Below are positions 1 through 8,899 of a stretch of 64,000 bases of DNA, piece by piece. The stretch's first letter is position 1; each line of letters begins with the position of its first letter. Under the pieces are notes generated by a model, which saw only the letters and a list, made by a program, of their open reading frames with translations, was not told the origin of the DNA and did not search any database. This DNA is from Chloroflexota bacterium (lineage in GTDB: Bacteria > Chloroflexota > Limnocylindria > P2-11E), in the NCBI GenBank assembly GCA_005882255.1, contig VBEZ01000166.1, positions 1 to 64,000 of the forward strand, written 5' to 3'. The position numbers and the translations under genes were made by a program.

Positions 1-145
1 GCTGGAGCGGATCGAGGTGCGCGACCGTGACGTAATAGAGGAACCAGGCGGCGTTGATGAGCGACCAGGCGAATCCGCCCCATGCTCCGAACAGCAGATA
101 GATGGACCGCGCGGACAGGCCGAAACGATCAGCGAACAACGACAT
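1..145 (-). CDS. MFS-like membrane protein, N-terminal fragment cut by the window edge
   Basis: Reverse strand reads MSLFADRFGLSARSIYLLFGAWGGFAWSLINAAWFLYYVTVAHLDPLQ..., a hydrophobic N-terminus typical of MFS transporters; runs off the left edge. Confidence 0.55.
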   Translation of the reverse strand, partial: MSLFADRFGLSARSIYLLFGAWGGFAWSLINAAWFLYYVTVAHLDPLQ

Positions 146-399
146 CTCCGCAGGCGCAAATTGGGATGCGGCGGAGGAGTGCGCCGCGGGGGTTGCGTCA
201 GCTCAAGCGGATGATCGCGAGGTTCGAGCTAGGAGCGGACGCGGAGCGGCGCACCGTTGTTCGCTGTCATTCGGGTGCGCCTCCTTCGAAGTGGTGCGGC
301 CACAGTACCACCCGTCGACCCGAACTCCCGCGTGCGACGTGCACGACCCCTCTCGGACGAACTTGCCATGTCGTGAACACTGCCCGTAGCGTCGGCGCG

Positions 400-1893
400 G
401 TGAACACCGACGGTGGCATCGAGACTCGCGTACCGCGGGCGATGAGCACGCAGCACCCCGACAACGTCGCGACACCGATCTTCAGCCGCGACTCGCTGAT
501 GAGCGCGGAGGATGAGGTCCGCGAAGCCTTCTACGCCTTCGCCCACCTCGGTTGCGACGAGCAGATGTGGGACTTCGAGGGGAAGGAGGTCGACAACTTC
601 GTCGTCCAGAAGCTCCTTGCGTCGAACGAACAGTACTTTCGGGCAAATCCTCTCGGCGACCGGCTTCGCCTGACGCCCCGGGTGCCGAATCCTCGGTTCG
701 AGCGCGTGCAGGCGAAGGGCCTCCTCGAGGTGCTGCACAGCCTTCCGCGCCACGCCGATGCGGCCCGCCTCTTTTTCGGAGCGTCGCGCCCGCCGATCAT
801 CGAGTTGATCTTTCCGATGACGACCTCGGCCCTCGAGCTGGAGCGGATCCGCACCTATTACCTCCGCAACGTGGTCGAGGCCGCAAACGCGCCACTCGTC
901 CCTGGTGATATCTCCGTGTCGACGTGGTGTGGCGCGTTCGAGCCGGCCGACATCGGTGTCATCCCGCTGATCGAGGATCTGCCGTACCTCTTGGAGCCCG
1001 AGGCGATCGTAGCCGACTACGTATCGGGCAAGGATCTGCCGTACCAACGCGTGTTCATCGCCCGGTCCGATCCCGCGCTCAACTACGGCCTGATCGCCGC
1101 GGTCCTGGCGTCGCTGGTGGCGCTGGACAAGCTCGACGGCCTCGAGCAGCGCCTCGGGATCTCGATCCTGCCGATCATCGGATGCGGCAGCGCGCCGTTC
1201 CGCGGCGGACTGCGGCCGGACTCCACCGAGCACGTGCTGGCGACCTACCCGAGCGTTCAGACGTTCACGCTCCAGTCCGCGTTCAAGTACGACTACCCGA
1301 CCGAGCAGGTGCGTCGCGCGATCGAGACGCTCCGCGCGACGCCACGCGGTGCGCCGATGAAGGTCGCCACGGACGCGCGGCTGCTTGCCCTCATTTCGCG
1401 CGTGGCGGATCGGTACCGGGCCGAAGTGCGAGAGATCGCCGGACTCGTCAACCAGGTGGCGCCACATGTCCCGCGACGCCGTCTTCGCAAGCTGCACATC
1501 GGCCTGTTCGGTTATTCCCGGGAAGATCAGGACATGTCGCTTCCGCGCGCGATCACGTTCTGTGCGTCGCTCTACTCGGTCGGGTTACCACCCGAGCTGC
1601 TCGGTTTCGCCGCGCTCGACAGTGGCGAATGGGCATACGTCAAAGGGCTTGTACCGGGTCTCGCCTGCCACGTAGAAGAAGGACTCGCATTGCTCGATCC
1701 CGAGACCGAGCCAACGCTGCCGCCACTGGTCGCCGAAAGCGTGCGCGTTGCGCGCGAGCGGTGCATCGCGGAGCCGAACGGAGAGCACCTCGAGATCGTG
1801 CGTCAGATTCGCGCGCGCTTAGGCGACGGTCAGATGCATCTTTTGCCTGAGCTGATCACGCGCGCGGGAAGCGCGCGGAACTTTCTCGGATAG
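400..1893 (+). CDS. ppcA: Phosphoenolpyruvate carboxylase, archaeal type (PpcA-like)
   Basis: Signature PRAMSTQHPDNVATPIFSRDSLMSAEDEVREAFYAFAHLGCDEQMWDFEGKEVDNFVV. GTG at 400 preferred over ATG 442 because PR.MSTQHPDN is normally preceded by a few residues and TAGCGT lies 7 nt upstream. Confidence 0.9.
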   Translation: MNTDGGIETRVPRAMSTQHPDNVATPIFSRDSLMSAEDEVREAFYAFAHLGCDEQMWDFEGKEVDNFVVQKLLASNEQYFRANPLGDRLRLTPRVPNPRFERVQAKGLLEVLHSLPRHADAARLFFGASRPPIIELIFPMTTSALELERIRTYYLRNVVEAANAPLVPGDISVSTWCGAFEPADIGVIPLIEDLPYLLEPEAIVADYVSGKDLPYQRVFIARSDPALNYGLIAAVLASLVALDKLDGLEQRLGISILPIIGCGSAPFRGGLRPDSTEHVLATYPSVQTFTLQSAFKYDYPTEQVRRAIETLRATPRGAPMKVATDARLLALISRVADRYRAEVREIAGLVNQVAPHVPRRRLRKLHIGLFGYSREDQDMSLPRAITFCASLYSVGLPPELLGFAALDSGEWAYVKGLVPGLACHVEEGLALLDPETEPTLPPLVAESVRVARERCIAEPNGEHLEIVRQIRARLGDGQMHLLPELITRAGSARNFLG

Positions 1894-1916
1894 GACCTTG
1901 ACGCGTCGTCGAACTG

Positions 1917-1987
1917 AGCGGGTGAGCAGAATCGGACTGCCACTTCAACCTTGGGAAGGTTGCGCGCTACCACTACGCCACACCCGC
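1917..1987 (-). tRNA. tRNA-Gly(CCC)
   Basis: Reverse complement GCGGGTGTGGCGTAGTGGTAGCGCGCAACCTTCCCAAGGTTGAAGTGGCAGTCCGATTCTGCTCACCCGCT: GCGGGTG/CACCCGC acceptor, CAACC-TTCCCAA-GGTTG anticodon arm, T arm with TCCGATT loop; CCA not encoded. Confidence 0.92.
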
Positions 1988-2013
1988 CTGAGTGCGCACC
2001 TATTCTAGTCAAC

Positions 2014-2892
2014 GTGAAGTTCGACAAGGACCTCGTCATCGAGCGCGCGATGGTGATCTACGCCCACCCCGACGACGCCGAGTTCGGCGTGGCCGGCACC
2101 GTCGCGAAATGGGCGAAGGCCGGCGTCGAGGTCACGTATTGCATGGTCACCAACGGCGCGTCGGGGTCGCAGGATCCGGACATGACGCGCGAGAAGCTGC
2201 GCGACACCCGCTACGACGAACAGCGGAAAGCCGCGAAGATCCTCGGCGTCAAGCACGTCGTCTTTCTCGGCTACGAGGACGGTTACCTCTACCCGACGCT
2301 CGAGGTCCGAAAGGACGTCGCGCGTCAGGTGCGCATCCACAAGCCCGACGTGATCATCGCCATGGACCCGCGCTTCCGCGTCGCCGACGAGGGCTACATC
2401 AACCACCCCGACCACATCGCCGCTGGCGAGGTCGCGCTTCGCACGATCAACCCCGACGCCTCGACGCGCCAGATGTTCCCCGAGCTCTGGCGTGACGAGA
2501 AGCTCGAGCCACACAAGCCGAAGGCGCTCTTCCTCGAGACCTTCGGCGAAGGGGGCACGGTCGTCGACATCAGCCAGACGATGGACACGAAGATCAAGGC
2601 GCTGCTCGTGCACAAATCGCAGCTCGGACCGGAAGCGGCGGGGTTCATACGCGATTGGAACAAGCGCACCGGAAAGTCAGCGGGCTACAAGTTCGGTGAG
2701 TCCTACAAGGTCATCCGGCTCGACCGCGAGCCCGCCGCCGAGACGAAGCCTCGACGCCGCGCTCGTCCGGCAGGCGCGGCGTCCAGAGGTGGCGCCCGAG
2801 CGCGACGTTCCGTCCCGCGAACGTCACGCCCTCGCGCTGCAGGCGCCCGCGCTGCGAAACGAAGTGGGGCGCGAGCCCGCCGCTCGCGTTGA
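2014..2892 (+). CDS. PIG-L/LmbE family deacetylase
   Basis: MVIYAHPDDAEFGVAGTVAKWAKAGVEVTYCMVTNGASG (AHPDD motif), ...INHPDHIAAG; basic Ala/Arg-rich C-terminal tail; GTG start with TATTCT 7 nt upstream. Confidence 0.88.
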   Translation: MKFDKDLVIERAMVIYAHPDDAEFGVAGTVAKWAKAGVEVTYCMVTNGASGSQDPDMTREKLRDTRYDEQRKAAKILGVKHVVFLGYEDGYLYPTLEVRKDVARQVRIHKPDVIIAMDPRFRVADEGYINHPDHIAAGEVALRTINPDASTRQMFPELWRDEKLEPHKPKALFLETFGEGGTVVDISQTMDTKIKALLVHKSQLGPEAAGFIRDWNKRTGKSAGYKFGESYKVIRLDREPAAETKPRRRARPAGAASRGGARARRSVPRTSRPRAAGARAAKRSGARARRSR

Positions 2893-3064
2893 CGACGCGG
2901 TGGCACGGCACGCTCGGGTCGTCGCAGTGGTGCAGCGCCAGGCCGGCGAACCGCGCGGCGCGCGCGTAGCCGGCGACCATCGCCACCATCCCGTACGTCG
3001 CGACCCGACCGCGCGGGATGCGGCGCACGACGTCGTAGATCCGGTCGTATCGCTCGCCGTCCAC
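2711..3064 (-). CDS. MGMT-like / alkyltransferase-like DNA-binding domain protein
   Basis: YDVVRRIPRGRVATYGMVAMVAGYARAARFAGLALHHCDDPSVPCHRVVNASGGLAP: single MGMT C-terminal domain with PCHRV. Confidence 0.85.
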   Translation of the reverse strand: MDGERYDRIYDVVRRIPRGRVATYGMVAMVAGYARAARFAGLALHHCDDPSVPCHRVVNASGGLAPHFVSQRGRLQREGVTFAGRNVALGRHLWTPRLPDERGVEASSRRRARGRAG

Positions 3065-5803
3065 TAGCGCGCCGGCGCCGCGGCCCGAGACAGCTCGCGA
3101 ACGCGTCGCGTGAGCACGATCAACATGGCGTGACTCGCTTCAGGGCGCTCGCGGAGGATCGTCTCGAGCTCGCGTCGTCCGATCCGTAGCGCACGCACGG
3201 TGCCCCGCGCGACGAGCGAGGCGCTGCGGGGCTCGCCGTCGAGCACCGCCATCTCACCGACGTACTCACCGCGCCTGCGTCTCGCGATCTCGGCGCCGCC
3301 GGTGACCACGCCGACCTCACCGTCGACGATGACGAGCAGCTCGTTGCCGGCATCGCCCTCGCGCGCGATGAAGGTGCCGTCTTCGTACAGCTGTTCTCCT
3401 GCGACCGCCGCGATCTGCTTGAGGTCGCCGGGCGGGAGCTCGGCGAACAGCGGCACGTGACGCAAGAACAAGATGCGCTCCATCGTCGGTAGCGTCGCAA
3501 GAGTTTCCATCGCGGCACCTCCCATTGGCGTACGTCGAACGGTCGCGAACGCGCAGACGTCGCGTATCCACTCGTCCTCGTCTCCGCGCAGTTCGGTCAG
3601 GTCCGTAGCTCTGTCGGCCGGCGTGAGATCCTCGAAGATAGCGAGCAACGGTCGCACGAGCTCGCGATCACCGACCGCGTCGAGCGCCTCGACCGCATTG
3701 GCGCGCTGGACACGATCGCGGCTCCGCAGTCCGGTGAGCGCGGCCCCGTACGCATCGTCGGGCGCAAGGGCCGCAAGCGCACCGAGCGCGATCGCCCCGT
3801 GGGTCCGTGCGGCGCGCACGAGTGCGTCACGTGCGAAAGCGGCGCGCTCCTCTTCAACGCGCAATCCGCGCGCGACGGCGTGATAGCGCACCGCAAGCGC
3901 CGCGCGTCGACGCGCGACGTCTCGCGCGCGGCCGGCGACAGCCGCCGCGGGCATCCGTCGCAGGGCGTCGAGGGCGTCGTCTACGGCGGTCCCGTCCTCG
4001 ATCGCGCTCATCGTGACCTCGAGCGCCGGCGTACCCAGCTTCACGAGTGCGTCGGCGGCGGCGATACGCACCGCGCGAACCTCGTCGCGGATCGCGGCGG
4101 CCAGGAGCGGCAATGCCGCGGGGCCGGCCGCTGGCAGCGAGCGGACGGCGGCCGCGCGTACGCGCCCGTCGGCGTCAGTTGCGAGGTCCATGATCGCGTC
4201 CGCAGCCGCGCTCCCGCGCGACTGCCCGAGGCCGCGAACGGCGACGAGCCTCAGTTCCGCATCATCCGAGCGCAACAGAGTGTCGAGCGTCGCCCAGGCC
4301 CGAGGCTCGATCTCGAGGAGAGCAGCGGCGCATGTCGCGCGCACCGCGGGATCGTCGTCTTCGAGGTGCGTACGCAATGTGGGCGCGTCGTAACGTGCGA
4401 TCGCGTTCGCTGCGACGCGACGCACGTCATCGTCGGTGTCATCGAGCGCGGCGACGAGCAGATCGCCCTGGTCGGCGAGCTGACCCAGCACCTCGACCGC
4501 GATGCGTCGTGTTCGTGGATCGGCATCCCCCGCGGCGGCGCGGGCCGCCGACACGGCGGCGCCGTCGCGCCGGAAGCCGCCGAAGGGCTCCTCCTCGCCG
4601 GTGAAGACGATCGGCTGCCCGGTCCGAAGCGTTCGCACGAGCGCGCCCGTGTATTGGCGCGACGCGCGCCACCAGACGTAGGCGGTGACCAGCGCCGCGC
4701 CGAGCCCGATGGCGGCGAGCTGGCTCGTGTCGAGCGCGCGGTCGCCGATCAGCAGCACGGCGCCGGCGATCACGATGCCGGCCTGATCGGGCACGCCGTT
4801 CACGAACGCGCGGACCTGATCGCGGCGTTCCCGCGGGATCACGTTGAAGACCGACTCGTAGGCCGGGCTCGCGATGCCTTGGAGGTATAGGAGCTGTGCG
4901 AAACGGAAGCCGACGAGAGCGGCGAACTCCGTGCGCGTGACGAGCAGCGAGGCAAAGCCGGCCGCGTACAGCAACGGGAAGACGAGGATCGCGGCCATGA
5001 TGCCGACGCGCGCGAAGAGCCGGTTCGCGACGAAGAGCGACGCGAGGAACGCCGCGCCGGTCGACGCGCCACCGAAGAGGCCGAAGAACCCCGCGAGCTG
5101 TTCGGCGCTGGGGTAAGCCCGCGTCGCGGCCTTCGCGAACGGGAACGTGAGCGAGAAGTAGAGCACGGCGAAGAGCACGGTCGCCGCCGACACCGCGCGC
5201 CACAGCGGTGAAGAACGTACGTACCGGTAGCCGGCCTGCATGTCCTGGATCAGGCTCGCTCCCGCGCGTGTCGGCGCGACGACGTGCCGACTGAGGAGCG
5301 TGCGCGCAACGAAGAAGGCCAGCACCAGCGAACCGGACCAGAAGGCGAGCAGGTTCTCCGTGCCGAGGAGCTCAGCGAGCGGGCGGGTGAGGAAGCCACC
5401 GACGACGCCGCCGAAGATCCCGCTGGCCGCGAACAATGGGAACAGCCGTTTGGCCTGACGCGTGTCGCACACGATCGCCGCGACGCCCCACGCGAGCATG
5501 CCCTGCAGCAGGGGCCAGCACGAGCGGCAGTGCAAGGTAGACGCGGACGCGGGCAACGCGTCCCAGCACCGCTGTGATCGCGAGCGAGGCGATGAAGTTC
5601 GAGACGCCGAGCGCCATGTAGAGCGCCGGCAACGCGGAGGTGCCCTGCCGCGAGAAGAACAGGGCCTCGATGGCGTTGCCGCCAACCGTCCCGCCGGCGG
5701 CAACAAGGAACGTCATCGCGAGCACCAGCGAGACGGTGCGCTCCTCGCCGGCGCGGACTTTGAAGAGATCCGCGAGCTGTTTCGTCAATCCGGCGAACAG
5801 CAT
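3064..5803 (-). CDS. Frameshifted NTT-like nucleotide transporter / MFS - HEAT repeat - cyclic nucleotide-binding fusion protein
   Basis: N-term in ORF 5372..5803 (MLFAGLTKQLADLFKVRAGEERTVSLVLAMTFLVAAGGTVGGNAIEALFFSRQG), remainder in ORF 3064..5706 (LLQGMLAWGVAAIVCDTRQAKRLFPLFAASGIFGGVVGGFLTRPLA..., HEAT repeats, FAELPPGDLKQIAAVAGEQLYEDGTFIAREGDAGNELLVIVDGEVGVV). Frame switch near 5505-5525. Confidence 0.75.
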
Positions 5804-5815
5804 GCGCCAGTGGAC

Positions 5816-7702
5816 CTAGCGGACCGGCAGTCTCCGCGCGGCGACCGATGGGGCAGCCTCTTCCTCGGGCTCCGGTCGCTGGGTCGCGCCGATGATCACG
5901 CCGAATGCCGTCGCGAACGCCACGCCGACCATCGCAGCGACGAGGAGCACGGTGTCGGCTGGCCGTCCGGCCGCGTTGTCCAGAGGACCCCAGGTGATGA
6001 ACAGCAGGTACAGGATGGCCGCGCCGGACATGACGCCGACGAACTGCGCGGCCACGTACAGCGAGAACCAGCGCTTCGGCCTGCGCAGGAGCGTGTCGAA
6101 GAACGTCCGCAGCATCCGTGTGACCGACCAGACCGTGAGGCCGGCGATCGTCCATGCGATGACGGTGGCCAGCGCGGCCACGTCAGCGCCGACCAGCCGC
6201 GAGACGAGCGCGGCCATCTGAGAGATCAGCGTCTCGGGATTCATGACGTCGCCGAACGAGCTCCCACGCCCCTGCAGTACGCCGATGAGCGCGCTTTTCG
6301 TGTCGACCGCGCGCAATGTGCTGAACAGCGTTTCCTGCCGCAGCGTGAAGCCGGTCTGGACGAACGGACCGAGCGACTGCTCGCCGGCAGCGATCGCGAA
6401 GATCACCGTGAGGATCGCGCCCCACGTCGCCGTGATCACGCCCATCAGTCCGTCTATCGCGGCGGCCGTCAGGATGAAGGCCGGCGCGAGGCCGAGCGGC
6501 GCGGTGACCGGCATCGCCATGGCCATGATCGCCTGCTCGCTGCGTACGTCCCGTAGCCACACCCACACACCCATGAGCGCGAACAGGACCGCGAGCCCCG
6601 GCACGAACAGGAAGATGAGGACGGTCTCGATGGCCCAGGCGACCGCGAGGGCGACGCCGAGCTGGCCCGCGAACGCGACGATCGCCACGAGGCCCGCCGC
6701 CGCCAGCGACGTGGTGAGACCGAAGCTCGCGAGGACCATGAGGGCGAAGACTGGAAGCGCGGCCATGAACGCGAAGAAGACGCGACGGATCGGCTGGCCG
6801 TAATTCGACAGAAGCGCGACGACGGGACTCTGGTCGACCGTCGGCACGAAGTCGGCGATGGGTTCCGTCATCACGGGCGCGACGCGCGTCGTCGCAAGCT
6901 CTTTGTCGATGTTCTCGATGGCGGCCAGCGCCTTCGCGAAGTCGCTTGCCTTCTGGTAGCGCAGGTTGGGTTGCTTCGCGAGCGCCTTGAGGACGACCGT
7001 GTCGAGCTCCTTTGGCAGCGACGGTCGCAGGTGGCTCGGTGGCACCGGCATGCGGACGACGTGGTCGCGCATGAGGACACCGGCGCTCGTGCTCGTGAAC
7101 GGCGGCTGACCCACGAGCATCTCGTAGAGGACGAGGCCCAGACCATAGACGTCGCTCTGGACCGAGGCGTGCTTGCCCTCGACGCGCTCCGGCGCGACGT
7201 ACATCGCGGTCGCGTAGAGCTCCGGGGTCGCCGCATCCTCCTTGGGCGTGCGGGCGATGCCGAAGTCGGCGATCTTCGCATGGTCGTTCGCGTCGAACAG
7301 GATGTTCGACGGCTTGAGGTCCGCGTGGATGATGCCCTTCGAGTGGGCGAACGCGAGGCCGTTCGCGATCTCGACGGCGATGCGCACCGCGTCGGCGGCC
7401 TTGAGCGGACCCGTCCGCTCGATGCGGCCCTTGAGCGATCCGCCCGCGAGGTGCTCCATCACGATGTACGGAAGGTTGTCGACCTCGCCCACGTCGAAGA
7501 CCGAGACGATATTCGCGTGGGAGAGTTGGGCAAGCGAGCGCGCTTCCTTCACGAACATGCTGCGCAGGTTGCCGTCGGCGGCGGCCGCGGTGTCGAGGAC
7601 CTTGATGGCGACCTCGCGCTTGAGCGCGGTGTCCTGCGCCAGGTAGACCTGGGAAGACCCACCGGTGCCTAGCGGTTGAGAGATCTGGTAGCGCTTATCC
7701 AG
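5816..7702 (-). CDS. Serine/threonine protein kinase with C-terminal membrane region (probable CTG start)
   Basis: RYQISQPLGTGGSSQVYLAQDTALKREVAIKVLD (P-loop, VAIK Lys), IIHADLKPSNILF, DFGIA, APE; the ORF track ATG (7558) would remove the P-loop; the in-frame upstream region has no ATG/GTG/TTG before the stop at 7745-7747. Confidence 0.85.
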   Translation of the reverse strand: MDKRYQISQPLGTGGSSQVYLAQDTALKREVAIKVLDTAAAADGNLRSMFVKEARSLAQLSHANIVSVFDVGEVDNLPYIVMEHLAGGSLKGRIERTGPLKAADAVRIAVEIANGLAFAHSKGIIHADLKPSNILFDANDHAKIADFGIARTPKEDAATPELYATAMYVAPERVEGKHASVQSDVYGLGLVLYEMLVGQPPFTSTSAGVLMRDHVVRMPVPPSHLRPSLPKELDTVVLKALAKQPNLRYQKASDFAKALAAIENIDKELATTRVAPVMTEPIADFVPTVDQSPVVALLSNYGQPIRRVFFAFMAALPVFALMVLASFGLTTSLAAAGLVAIVAFAGQLGVALAVAWAIETVLIFLFVPGLAVLFALMGVWVWLRDVRSEQAIMAMAMPVTAPLGLAPAFILTAAAIDGLMGVITATWGAILTVIFAIAAGEQSLGPFVQTGFTLRQETLFSTLRAVDTKSALIGVLQGRGSSFGDVMNPETLISQMAALVSRLVGADVAALATVIAWTIAGLTVWSVTRMLRTFFDTLLRRPKRWFSLYVAAQFVGVMSGAAILYLLFITWGPLDNAAGRPADTVLLVAAMVGVAFATAFGVIIGATQRPEPEEEAAPSVAARRLPVR

Positions 7703-7873
7703 TACACGCTCCTGCGCGAGTTCGCTGAGCCGACCGCGGGCCGACTATACCGCCCGACCTCCGGCCAGCCTGCGATGAGCAAACGGGCTGACGGCCATCG
7801 CCGTTACCCACCCGCCCGGCGGCCCGACGGTCGGCGTGGCCTCGCCACCGAACGGATACCGGACGGTGCTCGG

Positions 7874-8779
7874 TCAGCGCTTGAAGATCGCGGTGGGGCC
7901 CTTTCGGTCGACGAGCATCGTTACGGCAGCGCCGACCTGACTTTTGAGCGCGGTCGCCTGATCAGCGGTGATCTTTCCATCGGTCTTGGCTTTGTCGATC
8001 TTCGCATTCGCCGCTGTGGTGAGCTGAGCGACGAGACCGTCCTTGCTCTTTCCGGCGGTCGCGTTCGCGATGTCGCCGAGGCTCTTTCCATCGCGCAGCG
8101 CCTTGGTGAGGTCGGCCTGCGCGATACCGAGGTAGTCACGAGCCGCGCCGAAGACATCACCGACGAACTCGGTGACCTTGAGCGCGCGCGTCGTCGTCTT
8201 CGGCGTGCGCTGCTCGTAGACGTGGTCGACGAACTTCGCGATCTGTCCCGGCGCGTCGGCCTTTGCCTTGTCGCTCTGATCCTTGGTGATCTTGTTCGCG
8301 GCCAGGGCGCTGTCGATCGCGGCGTTCACCGTGTTCTGCAGATCGGCCACGAGGCCCGCTCGGCTCTTGCCCGCGGTCTTGTCCGCGATCGCGCCGAGGC
8401 TCGTGCCCGGGAGCTTGGTCTTGAGGTCGGCCATTGTCAGGCCGAGGTACTTCGCCGATGCCTCGAAGAGTCCGGCGAGGATCCGCCTGACCTCACCGCC
8501 GTTGCCCTTCGTCTCGGCGTCGCGAACCGCGGCGACGATCGCATCCACCTGGGCTGCGGTGATGACACCCTTTGCGGCGAGCGCGTCCAGGATCGCCTTC
8601 AGCCTGTCAGTCCCACTGTTCGCGGGTGCCGCAGTACCGAGCTGTGCTTCGACCTCGCTGACCGGGTCGTAGGTGACGGGGGCGAATGCCGCGAGCGCGG
8701 CGCCACCGAGCAGAGCCGCGGTCAGGGCGCCGGCGCCGGCTGCGACGAGAAGCTTCTTGCTGCGGAGTGAAACGTTCAC
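7874..8779 (-). CDS. Secreted protein with internally duplicated YLG...L...LxxGxSL-type domain
   Basis: Signal peptide MNVSLRSKKLLVAAGAGALTAALLGGAALA; two copies of YLG(I/L)xxADL...SLG(A/D)IA(D/N)xTAGKSxxGLVAxL; strong SD AAGGAGG before the GTG start. Confidence 0.7.
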   Translation of the reverse strand: MNVSLRSKKLLVAAGAGALTAALLGGAALAAFAPVTYDPVSEVEAQLGTAAPANSGTDRLKAILDALAAKGVITAAQVDAIVAAVRDAETKGNGGEVRRILAGLFEASAKYLGLTMADLKTKLPGTSLGAIADKTAGKSRAGLVADLQNTVNAAIDSALAANKITKDQSDKAKADAPGQIAKFVDHVYEQRTPKTTTRALKVTEFVGDVFGAARDYLGIAQADLTKALRDGKSLGDIANATAGKSKDGLVAQLTTAANAKIDKAKTDGKITADQATALKSQVGAAVTMLVDRKGPTAIFKR

Positions 8780-8899
8780 CTGTTCCTCCTTGGATGCGCT
8801 ACCACCACTACCTGGCAGCTTAACGAGCCGGTTTCGTGCGCCGTACGGTTTCGGTCTCGAAGCGTCATCTCCTTACATCTCGTTAACATCCGGTGGCAG

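Noticed and set aside
229-1497. 422-aa ORF antisense to PEP carboxylase
   Set aside because: Arg/Ala-rich shadow ORF with no recognisable domain; the sense strand encodes a clear enzyme
1830-2039. 69-aa minus ORF across the tRNA region
   Set aside because: The segment is explained by tRNA-Gly(CCC)
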